Assembly (NCBI GenBank): GCA_017547265.1
Contig: JAFYQC010000004.1
Location: forward strand, 1 to 12,532
DNA length: 12,532 nucleotides
Source of the DNA: Kiritimatiellia bacterium
GTDB taxonomy: Bacteria; Verrucomicrobiota; Kiritimatiellia; RFP12; UBA1067
Direction: 5' to 3'
Positions 7,186 to 12,532 of the stretch are shown here, piece by piece (positions within the stretch are counted from its first letter, which is position 1; each line of letters opens with the position of its first letter). The translations under genes were made by a program, and so were the position numbers. The notes beneath the pieces were generated by a model. It was not told the DNA's origin, did not search any database, and was given only the letters and a program-made list of their open reading frames with translations.

Positions 7186-7704
7186 ATGACCACCTTTCTC
7201 TCCAGTCGCGACATCTACGAGTCTGTCATCTGCGGAATGGTGTCGCAGGCGAGAGAACGGCTATGGATCGCGACCGCTGACATCAAGGACATGTATGTTG
7301 ACGCCGGAGGGCGCGACATGGTGCCGTTCCTGGAGATGCTGGATGGAATGGTGAAGCGCGGGATTGAGGTTCGGCTTATCCATGCGAAAGACCCAGGGCC
7401 GAACTGGCGGGACGATTTCGACCGCTATCCGACGCTTTGGACGGCGATGGAGCGGGTGCTTTGCCCGCGCGTCCATTTCAAGTGCATCATCATGGATGGC
7501 GTGAAGGCGTATTCCGGTAGCGCGAACCTCACCGGCGCGGGCATGGGCGCGAAGTCCGAACGCAAGCGCAACTTCGAGAACGGCATTCTCAGCGACGATC
7601 CCGCCCTCGTCAATCCACTCGCCGAACAGTTCGACTCTGTCTGGCGCGGCGATTTCTGCCGCGATTGTGGTCGGCGCGAACATTGCACCGATCCTGTGGT
7701 GTAA
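7186..7704 (+). CDS. Single-HKD phospholipase D-family protein (probable nuclease)
   Basis: A 172-residue protein with one HKD motif, H97-F-K99-C-I-I-M-D104, followed by YSGSANLTGAG (109-119), the usual G-S-x-N segment of this superfamily. An NFENG acidic segment comes later. Proteins of this size with one HKD, such as the Nuc and BfiI types, form a homodimer to build the active site and often cut DNA or RNA non-specifically; lipid activity is also possible. No signal peptide or membrane segment is seen, so action in the cytoplasm is likely. The C-terminus carries a small cluster C158-x-x-C161 with H166 and C167, which might bind a metal and is not part of the core fold. It sits 56 bases after the DUF262-DUF1524 gene and probably belongs to the P1 transcript. 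The ribosome-binding site (GGGA, 7176-7179) is weak. Confidence 0.88.
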   Translation: MTTFLSSRDIYESVICGMVSQARERLWIATADIKDMYVDAGGRDMVPFLEMLDGMVKRGIEVRLIHAKDPGPNWRDDFDRYPTLWTAMERVLCPRVHFKCIIMDGVKAYSGSANLTGAGMGAKSERKRNFENGILSDDPALVNPLAEQFDSVWRGDFCRDCGRREHCTDPVV

Positions 7705-7716
7705 TTGTTCACATTC

Positions 7717-7759
7717 TTACCGCCTGAGAAAATTCTGAATGGCGAAAGGTCGGGAAACC
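7717..7759 (+). promoter_or_regulatory. Repeated upstream element, copy 1 (candidate activator-binding site for P2)
   Basis: The blocks TTACCGC, TGA, AAAA and TGAATGGC recur with identical spacing at 10093 (22 of 27 aligned positions identical), then CGGGAAA follows at nearly the same distance in both places. Copy 1 lies about 94 to 68 bases before the predicted P2 start, a position typical of sites bound by sigma-54 activators. The second copy is also upstream of a sigma-54 promoter. Its role as an enhancer is inferred. Confidence 0.5.
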
Positions 7760-7783
7760 ATGAGTTTCCCAGCCGTTTCGCCA
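7740..7783. repeat. Long inverted repeat abutting promoter P2
   Basis: TGGCGAAA (7740-7747) pairs with TTTCGCCA (7776-7783), and the inner GGGAAAC (7752-7758) pairs with GTTTCCC (7764-7770) around a 5-base centre. The intervening GGTC and AGCCG can pair in part. The dyad ends one base before the -24 element of P2. There is no T tract, so it is not a standard terminator. It could be an operator, a binding dyad for the activator, or a hairpin at the 3' end of the PLD transcript. Confidence 0.65.
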
Positions 7784-7784
7784 T

Positions 7785-7800
7785 TGGCACGGAGATTGCT
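7785..7800 (+). promoter_or_regulatory. Sigma-54 promoter P2 (-24/-12)
   Basis: TGGCACG (7785-7791), GAGA, TTGCT (7796-7800): a full match to the sigma-54 consensus and nearly identical to P1 and P3. With the -12 C at 7799, transcription should start near 7811. That leaves a leader of about 23 bases carrying AAGGAG before the ATG at 7834. It would drive the Cys-rich protein, the FtsK-like translocase and the following gene as one unit. Confidence 0.92.
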
Positions 7801-7833
7801 ATATGATTGGCAGACACTCAAAGGAGAAAAGAC

Positions 7834-8034
7834 ATGACAGAGACGAATGCAACAAGCGAATACTGCTGCACATGCCAGAGCTGGCATGGCGAGCGGCGAT
7901 ATGATCCAAGGCGTGGCAAGGTGAAGTACGAGAATCGTGCGCCCGCTACACCGTGCAACATGAATTACCGAAGGCCAGGCGCCTGTTCCAAGGGCAACTG
8001 CCGAGGCTATGTTCGCTGGGTGGAACTTGGGTAA
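7834..8034 (+). CDS. Small Cys-rich, probably metal-binding protein
   Basis: A 66-residue protein starting at the ATG at 7834, which has a strong AAGGAG site (7821-7826) just upstream. An upstream in-frame TTG at 7807 falls before the predicted P2 start and is unlikely to be used. Cys residues sit at 11, 12, 14, 41, 51 and 56 with His18, arranged as CCTC...C...C-x4-C, and several Arg and Trp/Tyr residues surround them (SWHGERRYD, CRGYVRW). This fits a small zinc-binding, possibly nucleic-acid-binding, protein. I do not recognise a named family. It is the first gene of the P2 unit, with the FtsK-like gene starting 19 bases after its stop, so it may be an adaptor for that motor. Confidence 0.8.
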   Translation: MTETNATSEYCCTCQSWHGERRYDPRRGKVKYENRAPATPCNMNYRRPGACSKGNCRGYVRWVELG

Positions 8035-8053
8035 AGCCGAAAGGTTGGTTAAA

Positions 8054-9385
8054 ATGAATTTGAACGAGACAAAACAACGGTTTGGTGATGTGGCAACAAA
8101 ACTACAGGCGGCGTTGGCATTAAATGATGTCTTTGCGCAAGTCGTGTCATCGGGACAAAACGGACGGTTTACGCAAGTAGCCGTCAAAATGTCCTCCAGC
8201 GACATCGAGTGGTTGCGTGAAAACAAGTCCACGGTTCTTAAGGAAATCGGAGGCGAGTCTATTCGCGTGGTGGAATCGGATAACGGGATTGTATTTGTTG
8301 AGGTGGGGTTGCCATTTGAGCGATGGAAGGATGTGTCGTACCATGATGTAATGTTCGACGTGTTCTGTGGTAAGACGCAGGCAGAAGATATGGCTTTACC
8401 GGTCATATTTGGCGTGATGCCAAATGGTGAAATTATCACCCGTGATCTTGCGCGGTTGCCTCATCTGCTGATCGGAGGGCTTACTGGGACCGGCAAGTCT
8501 GTGTTCTTGCATTCTCTTGTCTGTTCGCTCGTGCAGAACCGTTCGCCTGAACAAGTGCGATTCGTCTTAATGGACCCTAAACGGGTGGAGTTCATGGGGT
8601 ATGCGAACTTGCCGCATCTGTATTCGCCTATTGTTCACGAGCCAGAACATGGTATAACGATGTTGAAATATGTCGAAGCCGAAATGGATAGACGGCTGGC
8701 GTTGTTTGGCGAGAAAGGATGCCGAAACATTGCGGACTTTAAGAAGACAGATGAGGGGGCGAGTTTGCCATACCTTATTGTTGTGGTTGACGAACTTTCC
8801 GATTTCATGTTTGGCGCTGACGGTGTTTTTGAATCGACTGCAAGCCGGATTGCTACGATAGGAAGGTCGGCGGGCGTACATCTTGTAATAACAACTTCTC
8901 GACCTGACGCGAAAGTCGCGTCTTGTAGCCTGAAAGCAAACATTCCGGGTAGGATTGCATTTAGGGTCTGCCAGCAGATAGATTCGATGACGCTTTTAGA
9001 CGAATACGGGGCGGAGGAACTTCTTGGGGGTGGCGATGCTTTGCTTAAAGACAACAAGGGGGCAATTGTTAGGTTGCAAGTCCCATATATTCGAGACGAG
9101 GCGATCACACGTATTGTCGATTCGGCGATTGTGCGATATCCTGGACGGCACGTTGTAGCTGGACTTGCATTGGCTGTCGCCGAGAAGGAAGATTACGAGT
9201 CGATGTATGCACGGGCATTGGGTGTAGTCCGTACGACACGGCGGGCCTCGACATCGTGGCTCCAGCGGCAGTTGAGTATTGGATATAATAGTGCAGCCCA
9301 TGTCATGCTACTCCTTGAGGAGCGCGGCATAATCGGTCCAGCGAACGACAAGGGACCTCGCGAAATTCTTATTAAAGATGCTTGA
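8054..9385 (+). CDS. Soluble FtsK/SpoIIIE-type DNA translocase
   Basis: A 443-residue ATP-driven double-stranded DNA motor. Residues about 1-110 resemble the FtsK alpha domain (ending in a valine-rich stretch before SYHDVM). The RecA-like beta domain has Walker A GGLTGTGKS (141-149), VRFVLMDPKRVEF, and Walker B VVDELSDFM (D246, E247), followed by the family segments RSAGVHLVITTSRPD and IPGRIAFRV. The tail (about 393-440; LQRQLSIGYNSAAHVM then LEERGIIGP) matches the gamma winged-helix domain that in FtsK recognises directional DNA sequences. The four-helix membrane domain and long linker of cell-division FtsK are absent, so this is a free cytoplasmic motor, as in conjugative, phage or conflict elements. 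The ATG at 8054 has AAAGG about 10 bases upstream; an in-frame ATG at 8009 overlaps the previous gene and is less likely. Confidence 0.93.
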   Translation: MNLNETKQRFGDVATKLQAALALNDVFAQVVSSGQNGRFTQVAVKMSSSDIEWLRENKSTVLKEIGGESIRVVESDNGIVFVEVGLPFERWKDVSYHDVMFDVFCGKTQAEDMALPVIFGVMPNGEIITRDLARLPHLLIGGLTGTGKSVFLHSLVCSLVQNRSPEQVRFVLMDPKRVEFMGYANLPHLYSPIVHEPEHGITMLKYVEAEMDRRLALFGEKGCRNIADFKKTDEGASLPYLIVVVDELSDFMFGADGVFESTASRIATIGRSAGVHLVITTSRPDAKVASCSLKANIPGRIAFRVCQQIDSMTLLDEYGAEELLGGGDALLKDNKGAIVRLQVPYIRDEAITRIVDSAIVRYPGRHVVAGLALAVAEKEDYESMYARALGVVRTTRRASTSWLQRQLSIGYNSAAHVMLLLEERGIIGPANDKGPREILIKDA

Positions 9386-9398
9386 GAAAGGATCGAAC

Positions 9399-10079
9399 AT
9401 GGAACGGAACGATGTCACGGTGTTTCAGCAATCGCTAATGGCCTGTGGCGATCCGGTCGAGATTGCTCGGAAGGTGAAGCTTGCGTTCAAGAAGATGCCG
9501 GGTGAGATGGCGCTTGCTTGCTTCGCAAAAGTGATGACGGCTGATCTGCCGCATCCGATCAAAGTTGCCGTGTGGGATGCCGTCCGCTATTCGCACATCT
9601 GGTGGGGCGTTGATGAGGTGCTGCAGGGAGCAGTGATGGAGAATCCAACCGTGCAGCAGGCGTTCGCCGACGCCGTGCCGATGCGGAAGTGGTTTGTGGG
9701 AAGAAGGAGCGAGGGTTATGAAGGCGTTTGCATGACGCTTGGCCCTGAAATTGTGTTCACCCAAGGTTTTGTGCAGTCGGACTTGCATCGGCTTATATTT
9801 CTCATTACACATTTTTCTGACGAGGACGCCGCAGAAAGGATTAGAAGCTATGTGGCAATACATAGGAATGCCGCATCCATCACAAACTACTTGGATATGA
9901 GGGGTAACAATCTGCTCTGGTATCTTACCTATCGGGACGATCAAAACGCACGAGGTGGTTTCGCCTGTCCGTGCATTGAAGGCGAGCTGCTGTGGATTGG
10001 CGTAGATCCAAACCGTCGCAACAACCTCGGCCTTTGCTGGAACGACGTCAAGCGTCATGTCATTAGGCCGAATCAGTAG
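9399..10079 (+). CDS. Unrecognised protein with an ankyrin-like C-terminal region
   Basis: A 226-residue protein that follows the FtsK-like gene directly. AGAAAGGA (9385-9392) lies six bases before the ATG at 9399, which I prefer over the in-frame ATG at 9378 that overlaps the motor gene. The N-terminal two thirds are helix-rich (for example VEIARKVKLAFKKMPGEM and HPIKVAVWDAVRYSHIWW) with no motif I can name. The end contains DMRGNNLLWYLTYRD and, about 25 residues later, GELLWIGVDPNRRNNLGL. Both look like degenerate ankyrin repeats (D-x-x-G-N-x-x-L-x-x-A and LL-x-x-G-x-DPN-x-x-N-x-x-G), a protein-binding module. This likeness is by eye only. It is the last gene of the P2 unit and may be a partner or specificity protein for the translocase. 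Confidence 0.82.
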   Translation: MERNDVTVFQQSLMACGDPVEIARKVKLAFKKMPGEMALACFAKVMTADLPHPIKVAVWDAVRYSHIWWGVDEVLQGAVMENPTVQQAFADAVPMRKWFVGRRSEGYEGVCMTLGPEIVFTQGFVQSDLHRLIFLITHFSDEDAAERIRSYVAIHRNAASITNYLDMRGNNLLWYLTYRDDQNARGGFACPCIEGELLWIGVDPNRRNNLGLCWNDVKRHVIRPNQ

Positions 10080-10092
10080 ATCGGTCACTATT

Positions 10093-10134
10093 TTACCGCA
10101 TGATAAAAAAGTGAATGGCAGGAAGCGGGAAAAC
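10093..10134 (+). promoter_or_regulatory. Repeated upstream element, copy 2 (candidate activator-binding site for P3)
   Basis: Carries TTACCGC (10093-10099), TGA, AAAA and TGAATGGC (10112-10119) at the same spacing as copy 1 at 7717, then GCGGGAAAAC. It lies right after the stop of the preceding gene and about 290-317 bases before the predicted P3 start. That is far but possible for a sigma-54 enhancer acting through DNA looping. It could instead control something closer, such as a transcript that starts inside this gap. Confidence 0.45.
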
Positions 10135-10149
10135 AAGCAATTCTGGGCT

Positions 10150-10222
10150 CTTCTTCATTATTCGTGAGAAGAAGCGCCTAAAACCAAGTTGAGAAACCGC
10201 TCAAAGCATTGATTTTAGGCGC
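10150..10222 (+). other. Nested inverted repeats, possible structured RNA or attenuator
   Basis: CTTCTTC (10150-10156) can pair with GAAGAAG (10168-10174). Immediately after, GCGCCTAAAA (10174-10183) pairs perfectly over 10 bp with TTTTAGGCGC (10213-10222), enclosing a smaller TTGAG/CTCAA hairpin (10189-10193 with 10200-10204). A second GAAGAA at 10223-10228, just past the long stem, offers an alternative partner for CTTCTTC, so two mutually exclusive folds can be drawn. No T tract follows the stem directly, so it is not a simple terminator. No promoter for it was identified. Confidence 0.5.
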
Positions 10223-10274
10223 GAAGAAAGCATATTCTACTCTTTTTTACCACCACGTAAGAAAGGAGAGAAAT

Positions 10275-10313
10275 ATGCAAACTTTGAATGCATTGACGTA
10301 TAGCCAATCATAA
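10275..10313 (+). CDS. 12-codon mini-ORF with a strong ribosome-binding site
   Basis: ATG at 10275 to TAA at 10311-10313 encodes MQTLNALTYSQS. The upstream GAAAGGAGAG (10261-10270) puts GGAG six bases from the ATG, one of the best Shine-Dalgarno sites in the window, which is unusual for a chance frame. The peptide has no recognisable feature. It may be a leader peptide, or the remnant of a gene whose body was deleted: the dual AAA+ gene downstream also begins ATGCAAA behind a GGAGA site. It lies upstream of P3 and would need a different promoter. Confidence 0.3.
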   Translation: MQTLNALTYSQS

Positions 10314-10383
10314 AATGAGCAGTTGGTAATGTTCTGAACGGTAAACGTGACGATGCGTATAGATTAAGCCGCCTATGACCGAT

Positions 10384-10399
10384 TGGCACGGATGTTGCT
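10384..10399 (+). promoter_or_regulatory. Sigma-54 promoter P3 (-24/-12)
   Basis: TGGCACG (10384-10390), GATG, TTGCT (10395-10399), a complete match to the sigma-54 consensus and to P1 and P2. The -12 C at 10398 predicts transcription from about 10410. That gives a 26-base leader with AGGAG (10422-10426) nine bases before the ATG at 10436. It drives the dual AAA+ gene and whatever follows beyond the window. Confidence 0.92.
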
Positions 10400-10435
10400 A
10401 ATAAGCGAGCGGTACAAAAACAGGAGAAAAATCAG

Positions 10436-12532
10436 ATGCAAAGATTCAAGAACAACATGAGTGATGGTTGGCTTTTCAGACAGGAGCTGCGACTTTTCAG
10501 GAACTTCATGCGAAACTGGAAACGCGATGTCGATGATTGCGACTTCTTCGACATATTCGCCAACGGCAACAATACTACCGAGAATGAGGCAAAAGCTTTC
10601 CTCAAGAAGTACTTTTCGTTTGAAACCCTGGCCAAGTGCGACTCGGTCAGCGTAGAGCGTGTGCGCGACAAAGCGGATGATGAGGGGCGAATAGTCGATT
10701 TCTCGTTGGGGCGCTGCTCGACGGATGGCCTGATCCGAGAACTCTGGAACAAGGACAAGGAAAGCCGCGCACGTTGCCGAGAAATGCTTGAAGAATGGTG
10801 TGATGTTCTGGAAAAGCACAAGTCGCGCACTTGCCGGCGGAAAGATCCAATAGAGACACGCATGGGTGAGATCTGCCGCGTTCTGAAGCTCAATGAAGTT
10901 GAGCGGGACATTCTCGTCTATGCGGCAGTACGTCTTATGACCTGCTTCGACGATTTTCCGGTAGGGAACACGAGCGGACGCAACGACCGGGCCATGTTCA
11001 TAGCGATGGCAATAGACCGCCCGTGCAGCATGGTGACGAATGCGCTGGCGGCGAATGAGAAGTTGAGAAGATATGAAGTCCTTGACAGCGATGGCGACCT
11101 TTTGCGAGGGAACACGTTCAGAAATTATCTCGAATGCGGAGACGGTGAGATGCTTGAGGGGCAGTTCTACAAGAAAACCTCTACTGAAGACGCCCTGCCG
11201 TGGGAATACTACGGTAAGCTCGCAGACGAGCATGGAAGCATCCTGCGACAGATGATCTCTTCTGCTAAGTCCGGTGCGCGGGGCGTGAACATCCTCTTTT
11301 ACGGAGAACCGGGAACGGGCAAGACGAGTTTTGCCAAGACGCTTGCAAAGGAACTCGCACTTGATCTCTACGAGATTCGGCAAGGAGACCGGGACGGCGA
11401 GCGCAACTCGCCGCAGAGCCGCATGGCTGGAATACGCATCTGCAACGAGCAGGTGCCGAGAGAGCGAAGCATGGTGGTTGTCGACGAGGCAGATCAGCTG
11501 CTCCGCACGAGCATGGACTTTTTTGCGTCTATGTTCGGCGGCATGGGGTCGTCCGGGTCGGAGAAAGGCGTCATCAACTCGATTCTCGACGAAGCAAAAC
11601 TGCCGACAATCTGGATATCCAACGCACCGGCAAGAGCGTTGGACGATTCGGTCAGGCGGCGATTCGATTATTCGATACGCTTTGAGAAGCTTGGAACTCG
11701 CCAGCGCTCATCGATTTGGCGTAACAGCGTGAAGAAGTTCCGGCTGGAACGTCTAATCCCGGACGAGATGTCAGAACAACTTGCGCAGAAATACCAGACG
11801 AATGCGGGCGGCATTGCGATGGTGCTTGAGAACGTCAAGCGGATGCGCCCCAGACAAGGGCAAGTCGCCGCACTTATCGACAAGCTGATGAAGCCGCATT
11901 GCGAATTGATGGAGGCCAAGGCAAAGAACGATACGCTCATGCCGGTTAAGGATTATTCCCTCGAAGGACTCAACATCAAGGGAGACATCGCGCTCGAAAG
12001 GATTGTCGAAGCGGTGAGCGCTTTTCGGAACAGCAAGGAGGACGGCAACGATCCCGACCGTCCGCGCATGAACCTTCTCCTGTGGGGGCCGCCCGGAACG
12101 GGAAAGACAGAGTTTGTGAAGCATCTCGGAAAGACGCTGAACGCCAAGGTGTCCGTAAAGATGGGGAGCGACCTTCTTTCCATGTGGGTGGGCGGTACTG
12201 AACAGAACATCAAGCAGGCGTTCGCGGAAGCCGAAGCCGATAACGCCATTCTCTTTCTCGATGAGATTGATGGGCTTGTACAGGATCGTTCCGGGGCGCA
12301 GCGCAGCTGGGAGGTGACGCAAGTCAACGAGCTTCTCTACCAGATGGAGAATTTCAAGGGTGTGATGGTGGGGGCGACGAACTTCATGGACAATCTTGAC
12401 GCCGCCATCATGCGCCGCTTTACTTTCAAGCTTCAGTTCGACTATCTGGATACTGCGGGCAAGCGTCTCTTCTTCGAGAGGATGTTCAAGACGCGCCTTT
12501 CGGACGTAGATGCCATGCGGCTTGCGGGGATA
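10436..12532 (+). CDS. Protein with two AAA+ ATPase modules (3' end beyond the window)
   Basis: The frame is open for 699 codons from the ATG at 10436 to the end of the window, so the C-terminus is missing. Residues 1 to about 270 are a helical region with no motif I can name. AAA+ module 1 has Walker A GEPGTGKT (290-297), Walker B MVVVDEAD (D350, E351), a sensor-like WISNAP and an RRRFDY arginine segment. Module 2 has GPPGTGKT (551-558), LLSMWVGGTEQNI resembling the substrate-gripping pore loop of Cdc48/FtsH-type unfoldases, LFLDEIDGL (D609, E610), AQRSWEVTQVNELL, VGATN, and MRRFTF. Module 1 lacks an obvious pore loop. The module 2 pattern recalls tandem-AAA+ proteins in bacterial accessory regions, which probably remodel proteins or complexes; the substrate is unknown. 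It has its own sigma-54 promoter. Confidence 0.92.
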   Translation, partial: MQRFKNNMSDGWLFRQELRLFRNFMRNWKRDVDDCDFFDIFANGNNTTENEAKAFLKKYFSFETLAKCDSVSVERVRDKADDEGRIVDFSLGRCSTDGLIRELWNKDKESRARCREMLEEWCDVLEKHKSRTCRRKDPIETRMGEICRVLKLNEVERDILVYAAVRLMTCFDDFPVGNTSGRNDRAMFIAMAIDRPCSMVTNALAANEKLRRYEVLDSDGDLLRGNTFRNYLECGDGEMLEGQFYKKTSTEDALPWEYYGKLADEHGSILRQMISSAKSGARGVNILFYGEPGTGKTSFAKTLAKELALDLYEIRQGDRDGERNSPQSRMAGIRICNEQVPRERSMVVVDEADQLLRTSMDFFASMFGGMGSSGSEKGVINSILDEAKLPTIWISNAPARALDDSVRRRFDYSIRFEKLGTRQRSSIWRNSVKKFRLERLIPDEMSEQLAQKYQTNAGGIAMVLENVKRMRPRQGQVAALIDKLMKPHCELMEAKAKNDTLMPVKDYSLEGLNIKGDIALERIVEAVSAFRNSKEDGNDPDRPRMNLLLWGPPGTGKTEFVKHLGKTLNAKVSVKMGSDLLSMWVGGTEQNIKQAFAEAEADNAILFLDEIDGLVQDRSGAQRSWEVTQVNELLYQMENFKGVMVGATNFMDNLDAAIMRRFTFKLQFDYLDTAGKRLFFERMFKTRLSDVDAMRLAGI

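Larger units (their letters stand above)
10080..10435. other. 356-base gene-free regulatory stretch before the dual AAA+ gene
   Basis: This stretch holds, in order: the second copy of the repeated upstream element (10093-10134), a short hairpin (10150-10174), a nested inverted repeat (10174-10222), a T-rich stretch (10240-10247), a strong ribosome-binding site with a 12-codon mini-ORF (10261-10313), and the sigma-54 promoter P3 (10384-10399). It contains no long reading frame on the + strand. Its length and structure exceed what P3 alone needs, so a small RNA or leader-type control is possible. Confidence 0.7.

Noticed and set aside
7807..8034. Start of the Cys-rich gene at the TTG at 7807
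   Set aside because: P2 predicts transcription from about 7811, after this codon, and a strong AAGGAG precedes the ATG at 7834.
7717..8439. A 240-codon reverse-strand frame
   Set aside because: It runs through P2, the Cys-rich gene and the start of the FtsK-like gene in antisense and has no domain or start signal.
9435..10136. A 233-codon reverse-strand frame as long as the forward gene
   Set aside because: The forward frame has a strong ribosome-binding site, operon spacing and a plausible fold. The reverse frame has none of these and begins inside the repeated upstream element.
10373..11383. A 336-codon reverse-strand frame
   Set aside because: It is antisense to the dual AAA+ gene, whose Walker motifs, promoter and ribosome-binding site are clear. 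The reverse product has no recognisable domain.
1..12532. CRISPR arrays, insertion sequences, integrases or transposases
   Set aside because: No regularly spaced repeats, terminal inverted repeats or recognisable recombinase motifs were found on either strand.

Overview
The window reads as an accessory (genomic-island-like) region of a Gram-negative-type bacterium that uses sigma-54. The closest impression is a PVC-group organism (Kiritimatiellota/Lentisphaerota type). This is inferred only from the intermediate GC content, the abundance of sigma-54 control and the protein style; no phylogenetic marker other than one tRNA is present. All credible genes lie on the + strand.

Layout. Bases 1-243 look like chromosomal backbone: a possible gene tail, a 26-residue hydrophobic peptide, tRNA-Val(TAC) at 126-202 with encoded CCA, and a strong intrinsic terminator. 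From 411 a block of accessory genes begins. Promoter P1 (411-426) is a near-perfect sigma-54 promoter. It lies directly before a sigma-54 activator (438-2129) with a Fis-type HTH and an unusual, possibly DHH-like, sensor domain. Next come an unrecognised 361-residue protein (2148-3233), two consecutive DUF262 proteins (3351-5234, and 5240-7129 with a C-terminal DUF1524/HNH-like nuclease), and a single-HKD phospholipase-D-type nuclease (7186-7704). Promoter P2 (7785-7800) starts a second unit: a 66-residue Cys-rich protein, a soluble FtsK-type DNA translocase with alpha, beta and gamma domains (8054-9385), and an unrecognised protein with an ankyrin-like tail (9399-10079). A 356-base gene-free stretch with nested inverted repeats and a 12-codon mini-ORF leads to promoter P3 (10384-10399). 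P3 drives a large protein with two AAA+ modules that runs off the end of the window (10436-12532+).

How the parts may work together. P1, P2 and P3 share the pattern TGGCACGGANNTTGCTA, and the only sigma-54 activator in the window sits under P1. The simplest reading is a self-amplifying local regulon. A signal sensed by the activator's N-terminal domain would switch on the activator itself plus a set of nucleases (DUF262-DUF1524, PLD) and ATP-driven motors (FtsK-like, dual AAA+). The content resembles anti-phage or biological-conflict systems: GmrSD/SspE-type DUF262 nucleases are established defence proteins. I do not recognise this combination as a named system, and one integrated function is inference. 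A 27-position element is shared upstream of P2 and P3 (7717 and 10093) and is a candidate activator-binding or other regulatory site.
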